Under the pieces are notes generated by a model, which saw nothing but the letters and a program-made list of their open reading frames with translations, did no database searches and was not told the DNA's origin. Made by a program: the position numbers and the translations under genes. From Candidatus Yanofskybacteria bacterium CG10_big_fil_rev_8_21_14_0_10_46_23 (GTDB taxonomy: Bacteria > Patescibacteriota > Minisyncoccia > 2-02-FULL-40-12 > IGHO2-12-FULL-4): 34,768 nucleotides of DNA. Below are positions 1 through 8,736 of this stretch, in pieces. Where the stretch lies: the NCBI GenBank assembly GCA_002771135.1, contig PCXO01000010.1, positions 64,025 to 98,792 on the forward strand, read 5' to 3'. Positions within the stretch are counted from its first letter, which is position 1. The number at the start of each line of letters is the position of its first letter.

Positions 1-2515
1 AACTGGCAAAGGGAATGTCGTTGTTATTAGTCGGCCCCATAGGTTCAAAGCGCATCCCTTTGAATTTTTTGACAATCGTTGCCAAGGGTACGCCCGACTG
101 AAGGGAAACGGAAATGAGCGTGGCGATGGTATCAATAAGCCCAGAAACAACGCTCCCCTCTCGAGCAATAGTAATAAAAGTCTCGCCCGGCTTTTTCGTT
201 TCCGGATAAAGACCAACCGTTAAATAGCCCTCGTGCCCGCCAACTGAGAATTTGTGGGTAATTGACGGACGAACATCCGGAAGTTTGATTCGAGTGTAGG
301 TTCCTTTTCGTTCGATTTTGGCATCATCCCGCTTGGTATTCAGCGGTTGAACCGTTTTACTGCCATCACGGTAAATGGCAATCGCCTTTAAACCAAGTTT
401 CCAGGCTTCAATATAAGCATTGTAAATATCTTCTCGAGTCGCCTCTTCAGGCAAATTGGCCGTCTTGGAAATCGCCCCTGAGACAAAGGGTTGAGCCGCC
501 CCCATCATTCGAAGATGACCCATATAGTCAATTGTTCGCTTGCCGTTTTGGGCCTTGAAGGAGCAGTCAAAAACCGAAAGATGCTCCTCTTTCAAGCCCG
601 GCGCCCCTTCAATTGTATCGGTTTCTAAAATGTATTTGCCAATTTCTTTAACCTCTGACTCGTTGTAGCCTAAATTCTTTAAGGCTCGGTCAACTTGATT
701 ATTAACCAACTTGAGCGTCCCACCTCCAACCAGTTTTTTATACTTGACCAAGGCCAACTCAGGCTCAATTCCGGTCGTGGCGCAATCCATTAAGAACGAG
801 ATCGTTCCGGTTGGCGCTAAAACCGTGGCCTGAGAATTTCGAACGCCCTGTTCTCCGGCAATTTGGACAACATCATCCCAAACTCGTTCCGCTTGCAAAA
901 ACAACGGCTCGTCTTTTGCTAAGCCCCCCTCTCGACTGACTTTGTTTAAATCTTGGGCCGCCGCTTGGTGCATTTTTAGAACATTGAGCATAGGCGCTTC
1001 GTTCTTCCGATAGCCGTTGAACGGCCCCGTGACTTCCCGAGCGATAATAGCCGACTGGCGATAGGCTCGGCCGGTCATAAGTGAGGTAATCGCGCCGGCC
1101 ACGGCCCGACCCCCATCCGAGTCGTAGGGCAATCCCAAACTCATCAGCAATGCCCCAAGGTTGGCATAGCCCAGACCCAGTTGGCGATAATCTTCGGCAT
1201 TTTGGGCAATCTTTTCGGTCGGATAAGAAGAGCGGCTGACGAGCATTTCTTGGGCCGAGATAACGGTGTCAACGACCTTGTTAAACCGCTCAACATTAAA
1301 AGAGCCGTCATTTTCTAAAAATTTCATTAAGTTTATTGAGGCTAAATTGCAGGCGCTATCATCGATATGCATGTACTCTGAACAAGGGTTGGAACTGTTG
1401 ATTCGGCCGGTGTTGGGACAGGTGTGCCATCGGTTTATTGTGGTGTCGTACTGCATCCCCGGATCGGCACTATTCCAAGTGGCATCGGCAATCCAATCCA
1501 TAATCTCCCGCGCTCGAACCGTTTCCAGAACCTCGCCTGTCGTAACCGCTTTAAGATCCCAATTTTCATCGTTGATCACCGCGCGCATAAACTCATCGGT
1601 CACTCGGACCGAGTTGTTGGCATTCTGATACGGCAAGAGGGTGTAGGGATCAAATATCGACGCCTCAATCGAAGATTCGACGCCGGCTTGTTGAAGAATC
1701 TTGGTTATTTTTTCAATCTCTTGCTTACAATAAATGAACGGCTTGATATCCGGATGATCAACATTTAAAACTACCATTTTGGCGGCTCGCCGAGTTGTCC
1801 CGCCCGATTTAATGGCGTTGGCAACCCCGTCACCCAATTTCATGAAAGAGACTGGGCCAGAAGAATAACCCCCACCCGAAAGTTGTTCCTTAGAGGAGCG
1901 CAAGGCGGAAAGATTCACTCCGGAGCCCGAACCGCCCTTAAAGATAACGCCCTCTTGCCGGCCCCACTCCAAGATGGAATCCATAGAATCTTTGATAGAA
2001 AGGATAAAACAAGCGCTACACTGCGGTCGTTCTTTAGTCCCAACATTAAACCAGACCGGACTGTTAAAGGCCGCTATTTGATGAATTAAAATATAGCGAA
2101 GATCGTCTCGAAAATTTTCAAAATCCTGCCGACTAGAAAAGTAGCCATCCTCAAGGCCCCAATTGGCGATAGCCAAAGCCACACGATCAACCATTTGCCG
2201 GGAACTCCACTCTCGATCCGGTGAATCTAATCGCCCTCGAAAATATTTGGACGCCACGATATCGGTGGCTGTCTGAGACCAAAAATCCGGGACCTCGACA
2301 TCGTTTTGTTCAAAAACCACCTGCCCCTCGCCTTTAACAATCTTAGCGGTGCGTCGCTCCCAATTGATATCCGCATAAGGATCACCCTGACCAAAGGATC
2401 GGGGCCAGTTCAAACCCTGACGCGAATGGACACGACCGTTCGTGAGTGGATGTTCGGTCTGAGGAGTAACCGTTGGCGTGGGCGGAGTTATCTCAAAGGT
2501 TGGATTTTGTTCCAT
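1..2515 (-). CDS. nrdJ: Vitamin B12-dependent (class II) ribonucleoside-diphosphate reductase, C-terminus cut by window edge
   Basis: Minus-strand reading from ATG at 2515 (MEQNPTFEITPPTPTVTPQTEHPL...) is open to position 1; contains NSSNPCSEYMHIDDSACNLASINL and LAPTGTISFLMDCATTGIEPELALVKYKKLVGGG. Absent from the ORF track because it is truncated. Confidence 0.93.
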   Translation of the reverse strand, partial: MEQNPTFEITPPTPTVTPQTEHPLTNGRVHSRQGLNWPRSFGQGDPYADINWERRTAKIVKGEGQVVFEQNDVEVPDFWSQTATDIVASKYFRGRLDSPDREWSSRQMVDRVALAIANWGLEDGYFSSRQDFENFRDDLRYILIHQIAAFNSPVWFNVGTKERPQCSACFILSIKDSMDSILEWGRQEGVIFKGGSGSGVNLSALRSSKEQLSGGGYSSGPVSFMKLGDGVANAIKSGGTTRRAAKMVVLNVDHPDIKPFIYCKQEIEKITKILQQAGVESSIEASIFDPYTLLPYQNANNSVRVTDEFMRAVINDENWDLKAVTTGEVLETVRAREIMDWIADATWNSADPGMQYDTTINRWHTCPNTGRINSSNPCSEYMHIDDSACNLASINLMKFLENDGSFNVERFNKVVDTVISAQEMLVSRSSYPTEKIAQNAEDYRQLGLGYANLGALLMSLGLPYDSDGGRAVAGAITSLMTGRAYRQSAIIAREVTGPFNGYRKNEAPMLNVLKMHQAAAQDLNKVSREGGLAKDEPLFLQAERVWDDVVQIAGEQGVRNSQATVLAPTGTISFLMDCATTGIEPELALVKYKKLVGGGTLKLVNNQVDRALKNLGYNESEVKEIGKYILETDTIEGAPGLKEEHLSVFDCSFKAQNGKRTIDYMGHLRMMGAAQPFVSGAISKTANLPEEATREDIYNAYIEAWKLGLKAIAIYRDGSKTVQPLNTKRDDAKIERKGTYTRIKLPDVRPSITHKFSVGGHEGYLTVGLYPETKKPGETFITIAREGSVVSGLIDTIATLISVSLQSGVPLATIVKKFKGMRFEPMGPTNNNDIPFAS

Positions 2516-2526
2516 GGTATGAATCT

Positions 2527-2554
2527 ATTTTAGAGAACTGGAAGCTTGGGGCAA
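2527..2554 (-). promoter_or_regulatory. Putative sigma70 promoter of nrdJ (TTGCCC-16-TAAAAT)
   Basis: Minus strand: TTGCCC (2549-2554), 16-nt spacer, TAAAAT (2527-2532), ATG at 2515; no Shine-Dalgarno. Confidence 0.4.
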
Positions 2555-2581
2555 CTGTTGATAACTAATTTATTGTCTAAT

Positions 2582-2620
2582 AAAAAACACCCCCCATTAT
2601 TTCTGAAATAAAATGGCGGG
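2582..2620 (-). terminator. Rho-independent terminator after ftsZ
   Basis: Minus strand CCCGCCATTTTATTTCAGAAATAATGGGGGGTGTTTTTT: hairpin with one mismatch followed by T6. Confidence 0.6.
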
Positions 2621-2650
2621 ATCGTTTTTTAAGATCCGTTCGGCAGAATC

Positions 2651-3796
2651 CTAGTTCTTCATTTTTCTTCGAATAAAGGCGGGGATATCAAGCTGATCAC
2701 TTTCTTCATCATCGATTACCTCAAGATTCTTATCCGTCTGAGACTGATCTTCTTCCATAAATTTACTGACCGTCGAGGTTGAATGTTGTTGCTGGGGCGC
2801 ATCAAAAACCCCGGCCACGGTCGATTGCCGCGGAGAAACTGAGGTCTCGAAACCGGTGGCCACAACGGTAATTTGGATCTCCCCCTTCTTTAAACTTTCA
2901 CTCTCCACCGCTCCAAAGATAACCTTCGCCTCAGGATCAATGTTCTCCGTGATGATTTTAGCCGCTTCATTAATCTCGGCCATAGCGATATCATTACCGC
3001 CAGAAACATTGAACAAGACCCCTTGGGCCCCCTCAATAGAAACGTCAAGAAGCGGTGAGTTGATCGCCTGTTTGGCCGCCTCAACCGCTCTGTCTTCTCC
3101 CGTCGCCCGACCTATCCCCATGAGAGCCGAGCCCGAATTGGCCATAACCGCCTTTACATCGGCAAAATCAACATTGATAATCCCCGGGATGGTGATGAGA
3201 TCGGAAATTCCCTGCACGCCCTGTCGCAAAACATCATCAACGATAGAAAAGGCCTCCATAATCGGGGTTTTACGATCAATAACGGAAAGGAGGCGATCAT
3301 TCGGGATGGTGATTAAAGCATCAACGTTATCTCGAAGTCGATTCCAGGCACTTTCGGCAATTTGATTTCGCTGGCGACCTTCAAAAGAAAATGGGCGAGT
3401 TACAACGCCAACCGCCAGAGACCCGACATCTCGGGCAATTTCGGCGACGATAGATGAGCCATAAGATCCGGTGCCCCCGCCAAGACCCGCTGTAATAAAA
3501 ACCATATCGGCTCCCTTCAAGGCGTCTTGGATCTCCTCTTTGCTGGCAATAGCCGCTTGACGGCCAACCTCGGGATTCATTCCCGCCCCCAAGCCCCGGG
3601 AAAGATTTTTGCCGATGTGGATCTTCGTGGGGGCATCCGATTTATGTAAATCCTGAGCGTCAGTATTTATGGCGATAAACTCAACTCCCTTAATCCGGGC
3701 CTGAATCATTCGCTGGAGAGCATTGGAGCCCCCGCCCCCGATTCCAACAACTTTGATTCGGGCAAAGGTTTCAAATTGTGGTTTTATTTGAGCCAT
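2651..3796 (-). CDS. ftsZ: Cell division protein FtsZ
   Basis: KVVGIGGGGSNALQRM, GLGGGTGSYGSSIVAEIA tubulin signature; C-terminal DIPAFIRRKMKN. Start taken at ATG (MAQIKPQF); track extends to a TTG at 3841. Confidence 0.97.
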   Translation of the reverse strand: MAQIKPQFETFARIKVVGIGGGGSNALQRMIQARIKGVEFIAINTDAQDLHKSDAPTKIHIGKNLSRGLGAGMNPEVGRQAAIASKEEIQDALKGADMVFITAGLGGGTGSYGSSIVAEIARDVGSLAVGVVTRPFSFEGRQRNQIAESAWNRLRDNVDALITIPNDRLLSVIDRKTPIMEAFSIVDDVLRQGVQGISDLITIPGIINVDFADVKAVMANSGSALMGIGRATGEDRAVEAAKQAINSPLLDVSIEGAQGVLFNVSGGNDIAMAEINEAAKIITENIDPEAKVIFGAVESESLKKGEIQITVVATGFETSVSPRQSTVAGVFDAPQQQHSTSTVSKFMEEDQSQTDKNLEVIDDEESDQLDIPAFIRRKMKN

Positions 3797-3883
3797 AAAG
3801 TTTGGTAACCCTGTCTTAGCATAAAGATTTTCGAAGCGCAATATAAATAGGCCCGGCCTTGGGAAAACATGTGGATAATCGTT

Positions 3884-3912
3884 AAAAAACTAGGGCAGAA
3901 AGTTTTTTGCCC
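3884..3912 (-). terminator. Possible terminator overlapping the 3' end of ftsA
   Basis: Minus strand GGGCAAAAAACTTTCTGCCC TAG TTTTTT. Confidence 0.45.
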
Positions 3913-5125
3913 AGTTCGTAATTCCTTTGAAAAGCTTGACTCCGCCACCAAAAGAACCGCCGCTCGAACCGGTATAGTTGTTTTCGAGCCCCCAAAGGAT
4001 CAAGCCCGCGGCAACGGCAAAGGCGGGGTTTTTGATTTGATCCACCATACCTTCAAAACTTTGATAAGAACCCAGTCGAATCGGCAACCCCAGAGCTTCT
4101 TTTGAAAAATTAACCAGCCCAGCAAGATTGGCCCCGCCACCCGAGAGAACCACTCCGGCCGGGATTATTGAAATTGGCCCGAGTTTTTTTATTTCTTTGC
4201 TGACCATCTCATTTATCTCATCAACTCGAGCTTTAATAACTTGATTCAACTCCTCCCGAGAAAAAACGGCTTCTGTGTCCCCAAGAGCCTCAGACAAATC
4301 AATCTCCTCTTTTTTGGAGATCTTCTCCTTCGTGACGTGCCCATATTTCAATTTAATTTTCTCCGCCACCGGCATTGAAGTTCTTAAAGCAATAGCCAGA
4401 TCATTGGTAATGTGCCGAGAACCCACCGGTAAAATCGCCGTGTGGACCAAATCCCCCTCTCGAAAAAAGGACAGGGTTGAAACTCCGCCCCCAATATCAA
4501 GATTTAGGACGCCATGTTCTTTTTGATTCCTATCTAAAATAGCTAAAGCCGAAGCAAGGGGTGAGAAAACAAACTCAACTACCTCAACATTGTTCTCGTT
4601 TATAGCCTTGGCGATATTATGAATATAGGGCGAAAGACCATCAATTATCAAAACGTCCGCCTCAATTCTAACCCCTTTCATTCCTAGGGGATTTTTTACA
4701 TACTCTTGTCCATCAATAATGAACTGCTTGGCGATGACATGAAGTTTTTCTCGATTGGGGGGCAGACTGACCGTGGAGGCGGCGTCAATAACGCGACCGA
4801 TATCATTCTGAGAAATTTCATTGTCCGCTCGAGAAACTGCGATGACCCCTCGAGAGATTTGACTCCGAACATGGAGCCCGCTGATAGAGACGTAGGCCTC
4901 CTTTATTTTGACCCCCGACATCGACTCCGCCAATTTAATTGATTCATTAATGCTCCGAATGGTCTCGGTCATATCGATGACCATTCCTTTGCGCAGACCG
5001 GAAGACTCGCTAATCCCCACCCCAATAATGTGCGGGTGCCCGGAATCACGATCAATATCGGCGATAACGGTTTTAACCCGCGCATTCCCAACATCTATTC
5101 CGGCGATAATACTGTTTTGGCTCAT
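3890..5125 (-). CDS. ftsA: Cell division protein FtsA
   Basis: Actin-like ATPase: IIAGIDVGNARVKTVIADI, LNLDIGGGVSTLSFF, VVLSGGGANLAGL; amphipathic C-terminus. Confidence 0.95.
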   Translation of the reverse strand: MSQNSIIAGIDVGNARVKTVIADIDRDSGHPHIIGVGISESSGLRKGMVIDMTETIRSINESIKLAESMSGVKIKEAYVSISGLHVRSQISRGVIAVSRADNEISQNDIGRVIDAASTVSLPPNREKLHVIAKQFIIDGQEYVKNPLGMKGVRIEADVLIIDGLSPYIHNIAKAINENNVEVVEFVFSPLASALAILDRNQKEHGVLNLDIGGGVSTLSFFREGDLVHTAILPVGSRHITNDLAIALRTSMPVAEKIKLKYGHVTKEKISKKEEIDLSEALGDTEAVFSREELNQVIKARVDEINEMVSKEIKKLGPISIIPAGVVLSGGGANLAGLVNFSKEALGLPIRLGSYQSFEGMVDQIKNPAFAVAAGLILWGLENNYTGSSGGSFGGGVKLFKGITNWAKNFLP

Positions 5126-5126
5126 C

Positions 5127-5615
5127 TTAATTAGTTGTCTTTCTCAATAATTTAATAATTTTGTTTTGGAGGGCGATCATCTCTTGTTCTCCTTCAGGAG
5201 ATCGCTCATGATCAAAACCCAACAGGTGAAGGAGACCATGGACAAAAAGGAGGGCCAATTGATCACTTAGCTTTTGACCTTCTATTTTGGCCTGATTTTG
5301 TGCAATCGGAAAAGAAATGAAAATATCACCGAAGTCAATTATACCACACTGGTTTGTTTGAACCATCGGATTATTTTTAATCGGAAAAGATAAAACATCA
5401 GTCGGTTTATTTTTTCCCCGAAAATTATAGTTCAAAGATTGAATCCGCGTCCGCCCAACAAGATGAACTCCTAAGGTTAACGTCTCTTTCCCGCCCAACT
5501 TTAAAATCTTCAAAACCCGCAAAAATTTATCTTCAAAAAAAGAAGTCCCAAAGCTTTTATTTTTAATTGAAGTATTGAAGGTTAAATCAAAATGGGGGTT
5601 AACTTTTTTTCTCAT
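5127..5615 (-). CDS. ybeY: Endoribonuclease YbeY
   Basis: PTDVLSFP and zinc motif HGLLHLLGFDHE. Confidence 0.93.
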   Translation of the reverse strand: MRKKVNPHFDLTFNTSIKNKSFGTSFFEDKFLRVLKILKLGGKETLTLGVHLVGRTRIQSLNYNFRGKNKPTDVLSFPIKNNPMVQTNQCGIIDFGDIFISFPIAQNQAKIEGQKLSDQLALLFVHGLLHLLGFDHERSPEGEQEMIALQNKIIKLLRKTTN

Positions 5616-6243
5616 GATCTTTTCGCCACGCCGCGATTGCCTTGTGATTCCCTGAAACTAAGACCTTTGGGACAAGCCCCTTCTTATTTAAAGCTTTAAA
5701 ATCCTCCGGTCGAGTGTATTGAGCATGATCATTTTTTTGAACCGAGTCCCGTCGACCAATAACTTTGGGGATAAACCGTGAGGTGGCCTCCATCACCGCC
5801 ATCGCCGCCACCTCACCACCAATAAGGATAAAATCTCCAATCGAAATCGTTTCATCGGCAATATGCTGAGCAACTCGCTCGTCAACCCCCTCATACCGAC
5901 CACAGATAAAAATAAGTTGGTCGTAATATCGAGCATACCGTTTGGCATCTTTGGTTGTGAAAAGTTTTCCCCGGGGCGAAAAATGGATAACGCACCGACG
6001 TTTTAATTTTGATTTCTTCTTTATTGTCTCAACCGCCTTGAAGATCGGGCCAACTTTTAAAACCATGCCTGGGCCGCCCCCGAAAGGAATATCATCTAAA
6101 GTTTTATGTTTCCCTTCCCCCCAGTCCCTTAAATTATGAAAATTCATCTCCAGTAATTTTTTAACTTTAGCCTTGCCCAAAATAGACTCCTGCTTAAAGC
6201 CCTCAAAAATATCCGGGAAAATTGAGATTACGTCGTAGCGCAT
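5599..6243 (-). CDS. trmD: tRNA (guanine-N1)-methyltransferase TrmD
   Basis: MRYDVISIFPDIF, DDIPFGGGPGMVLK, ICGRYEGVDERV, SIGDFILIGGEVA. ATG 6243 preferred over GTG 6258. 17-nt overlap with ybeY. Confidence 0.95.
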   Translation of the reverse strand: MRYDVISIFPDIFEGFKQESILGKAKVKKLLEMNFHNLRDWGEGKHKTLDDIPFGGGPGMVLKVGPIFKAVETIKKKSKLKRRCVIHFSPRGKLFTTKDAKRYARYYDQLIFICGRYEGVDERVAQHIADETISIGDFILIGGEVAAMAVMEATSRFIPKVIGRRDSVQKNDHAQYTRPEDFKALNKKGLVPKVLVSGNHKAIAAWRKDHEKKS

Positions 6244-6257
6244 ATTTTCCAAAACCA

Positions 6258-6285
6258 CAGCGCCGCCATAGAAGTGGCGGCGCTG
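6258..6285 (-). promoter_or_regulatory. GC-rich hairpin between khpA and trmD
   Basis: cagcgccgcca-tagaag-tggcggcgctg, perfect 11-bp stem, about 15 nt upstream of the trmD ATG; no clear T-run. Confidence 0.5.
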
Positions 6286-6307
6286 ACAGTTATCTTCAAT
6301 TTATATT

Positions 6308-6634
6308 TTAGACGTTCAGTTCGCCGACAACATCCTCGACATTCTTAGGCATATTCATTGGCGGCCGTTCACTCCCCTCGGGCTCTTCAATCCGGAGGTT
6401 AACTCGAGCATTATGCCGAACCCCGATAATTCGAGTCAGGGTCCGAATGGCTCGCGCCGTCGAACCTTGCCGACCAATTAGTAAACCCATATCCTCCTTA
6501 TTTACTTTTACCGAAAGGAGGACCCCCATTTCATCAACTGTCCGATCCACCCTCACTTCATCCGGATGGTTTACAATCGCTTTAACTACAAATTCCACGA
6601 ACTCCTTGTCTTGCTGTTCATTTGCCATACGCAT
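6308..6634 (-). CDS. khpA: KH domain RNA-binding protein (KhpA/YlqC-like)
   Basis: Short KH protein with GLLIGRQGSTARAIRTL motif, adjacent to rpsP/trmD. Confidence 0.85.
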   Translation of the reverse strand: MRMANEQQDKEFVEFVVKAIVNHPDEVRVDRTVDEMGVLLSVKVNKEDMGLLIGRQGSTARAIRTLTRIIGVRHNARVNLRIEEPEGSERPPMNMPKNVEDVVGELNV

Positions 6635-6721
6635 CGACAGGAAGACCCTTTTTCAATCGAGCTAGATAAGGGACATCCCATTTTCAAAAGTTTTAAACTG
6701 TTGATTATTTTAGATAATGAA

Positions 6722-7180
6722 TTAGTCACTGTCAACTGTCGAATTATCTGCCGGGGTTGCCGACTTTAGTTCACTCGGTTCATCTTTTGGCTCGCCTAGA
6801 GTGCTTGAATCATCCGGGACCGATTCGGCTTGGGCCTCCTCTTGGGGGGCCACCGGCTGAGACGCCGAGGCGGTAATCGGCTTTTCTGGTTCGGCTACGG
6901 GTGACTTTCGAGAGGGTCGGGCTCGCCATGATTTAACTTTCTCTCCCTGAATAACTCCTTTATTTATTAACAAGTTATTCAATGTTGGTGAAAATTTAGC
7001 CCCTTTCCCCGCCCAATATTTGATTCGATCCTCTTTTGCCCTTAGCTCCTTGCCGTGCGGGTCATATGATCCCAGTAGCTCAAGATAGCGACCGCCCGGT
7101 CGAGTCGTGTGCTCGGTAACCACAAGTCGAAAATAGGCTTTCCCCCTCCGACCAGTTCTTTGTAGTCTCATTTTTAGCAT
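6722..7180 (-). CDS. rpsP: 30S ribosomal protein bS16 with long acidic C-terminal tail
   Basis: MRLQRTGRRGKAYFRLVVTEH, YLELLGSYDP; start taken at ATG of MLKMRLQ, track extends to 7216. Confidence 0.93.
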   Translation of the reverse strand: MLKMRLQRTGRRGKAYFRLVVTEHTTRPGGRYLELLGSYDPHGKELRAKEDRIKYWAGKGAKFSPTLNNLLINKGVIQGEKVKSWRARPSRKSPVAEPEKPITASASQPVAPQEEAQAESVPDDSSTLGEPKDEPSELKSATPADNSTVDSD

Positions 7181-7216
7181 GGGCCCCAAATTAACACAGT
7201 TTCTATTAAAACTCAA

Positions 7217-7912
7217 CTAGGTCCACCTCTTTTCAATCAAAGCCGCCTGGGCCGCTTCTTGCTGGGCCTCCTGTTTTGAAGCTCCCCGCCCCGTGGCAAT
7301 TAAATCTTTATCTAAATAAACTCCAACCTCAAAGACCTTGTCGTGATCGGGCCCCGATTCGGAAATAACCTCATAGGTGGGTGTTAGGCTCGTTTTCTCT
7401 TGAGCCTCTTCTTGAAAAAGAGATTTGGGATCCCGATAGAGTTTTTCCGCAATCACTTTTGGCAGTCGGGTGATTATAAATTTCTCAATAAAGGCTCGCG
7501 CCGAATCATAGCCTTGATCAAGATAGATCGCCCCGATTAAAGCTTCCGTGGCGTTAGCTAAAATATACTGTCGCGCTCGCCCCCCGTCCCGCTCCTCCCC
7601 TTTGGAAAGAAGAATAAACTCATTTAAGGAAAGGGACGCGGCAATCTCAAAGAGCATCTTCGTATTGACGATAGCTGAGCGCCAATTTGTTAATTCTCCC
7701 TCCGGGTTAGGGTAGTTTCGATATAAATGATCCGTTACCACCAATTCTAAAACCGCATCCCCCAGAAATTCGAGGCGCTCGTTGTGGTCAAGTTTCCATT
7801 CACCATGCTCATTTAAATAGGACCGGTGGGTAAGGGCCTGCAGAAGTAACTCTTTATTCTTAAAATCAAAAGCGATTTTATTCTCCAGTTGGATCAAATC
7901 TTTATTTTCCAT
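7217..7912 (-). CDS. rnc: Ribonuclease III
   Basis: NERLEFLGDAVLELVVTDHLY signature; C-terminal dsRBD GRGASKQEAQQEAAQAAL. Confidence 0.96.
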   Translation of the reverse strand: MENKDLIQLENKIAFDFKNKELLLQALTHRSYLNEHGEWKLDHNERLEFLGDAVLELVVTDHLYRNYPNPEGELTNWRSAIVNTKMLFEIAASLSLNEFILLSKGEERDGGRARQYILANATEALIGAIYLDQGYDSARAFIEKFIITRLPKVIAEKLYRDPKSLFQEEAQEKTSLTPTYEVISESGPDHDKVFEVGVYLDKDLIATGRGASKQEAQQEAAQAALIEKRWT

Positions 7913-8397
7913 TATTCCTCTTGTTTCAACTCAGTCTCCTTCGATTTGGTATTTTTTGGCGCATCGTTTTTACCCGGTTCACCAATCTCTCGATAAATTG
8001 TTCCCAGAACACCGTTAATAAACCGGCCCGAGGAATCACCTCCGAAATTCTTGGCCAGTTCAATTGCTTCATTAATCGCCACCTTGGGCGGGACCTCATC
8101 TCGGTTCCCAAACAACAACTCGAAGATCCCCAGACGAAGGACGTTCCGATCAACGGCGGCGATTTGATCGATCGGCCACTGGGGGGCCGCCTTTTCGATA
8201 ATGGCGTCAATATCCGTTATATGAGAAATTGTGCCGTTAATCAGTGAAAAAACAAAGTCTTTATCTTTAAGACCCGGGCCGAACTCTTCAATATCCCGCT
8301 CGGCAAGTTCCGGGATCAAGCTGTCGTTCTTACCCTTAAAATCCCACTCGTAGAGGACCTGCATGGCAATACTTCGAGCAAGATGACGAGAAGCCAT
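7912..8397 (-). CDS. nusB: Transcription antitermination protein NusB
   Basis: [47 protein letters not shown]. Confidence 0.94.
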   Translation of the reverse strand: MASRHLARSIAMQVLYEWDFKGKNDSLIPELAERDIEEFGPGLKDKDFVFSLINGTISHITDIDAIIEKAAPQWPIDQIAAVDRNVLRLGIFELLFGNRDEVPPKVAINEAIELAKNFGGDSSGRFINGVLGTIYREIGEPGKNDAPKNTKSKETELKQEE

Positions 8398-8402
8398 GGG
8401 AG

Positions 8403-8618
8403 CTAAGTGTTTTTACTTTTCTCTTTTTTCTTCAACTCTTGCGCCACTCGATCAATTACTTGGCGGTCATTATAAAAACCGCAAGACTGACACAAGCGGT
8501 GTGGAAATTTAGGCTGATTGCAGTGAGCGCAAGTTACCAGCTTTGGAAGTTTCAGCTTAATGTGGCTCCGACGGCCTCCTTGCCTCCCCTTCGTTTGTCT
8601 TTTCTTCGGTACTGGCAT
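8403..8618 (-). CDS. rpmF: 50S ribosomal protein bL32
   Basis: [22 protein letters not shown] plus zinc motif [20 protein letters not shown]. Confidence 0.94.
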   Translation of the reverse strand: MPVPKKRQTKGRQGGRRSHIKLKLPKLVTCAHCNQPKFPHRLCQSCGFYNDRQVIDRVAQELKKKEKSKNT

Positions 8619-8627
8619 AACAGCGTC

Positions 8628-8656
8628 ACTCTACCACGAAAAATTTATTTTGCAAA
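8628..8656 (-). promoter_or_regulatory. Putative promoter of rpmF (TTTGCA-17-TAGAGT, extended -10)
   Basis: Minus strand TTTGCA (8651-8656), 17 nt, TGG-TAGAGT (8628-8633), 9 nt before ATG. Confidence 0.4.
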
Positions 8657-8697
8657 GTCAAACCAATAAAAATAGGGGTTATCCCCAAACCTAGCGA

Positions 8698-8727
8698 TTG
8701 CGGTGAGGCAAGACCAAAAGGTAGAAT
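8698..8727 (+). promoter_or_regulatory. Putative promoter of dnaE (TTGCGG-18-TAGAAT)
   Basis: TTGCGG 8698-8703, TAGAAT 8722-8727, 9 nt before ATG 8737; no SD. Confidence 0.4.
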
Positions 8728-8736
8728 TGATGCCAT

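Noticed and set aside
1266-2533. Plus-strand ORFs of 68-120 aa
   Set aside because: Antisense to the intact nrdJ reading frame.
2856-3365. 169-aa plus-strand ORF
   Set aside because: Antisense shadow ORF within ftsZ, low-complexity S/T/A/P composition typical of reverse-strand reading.
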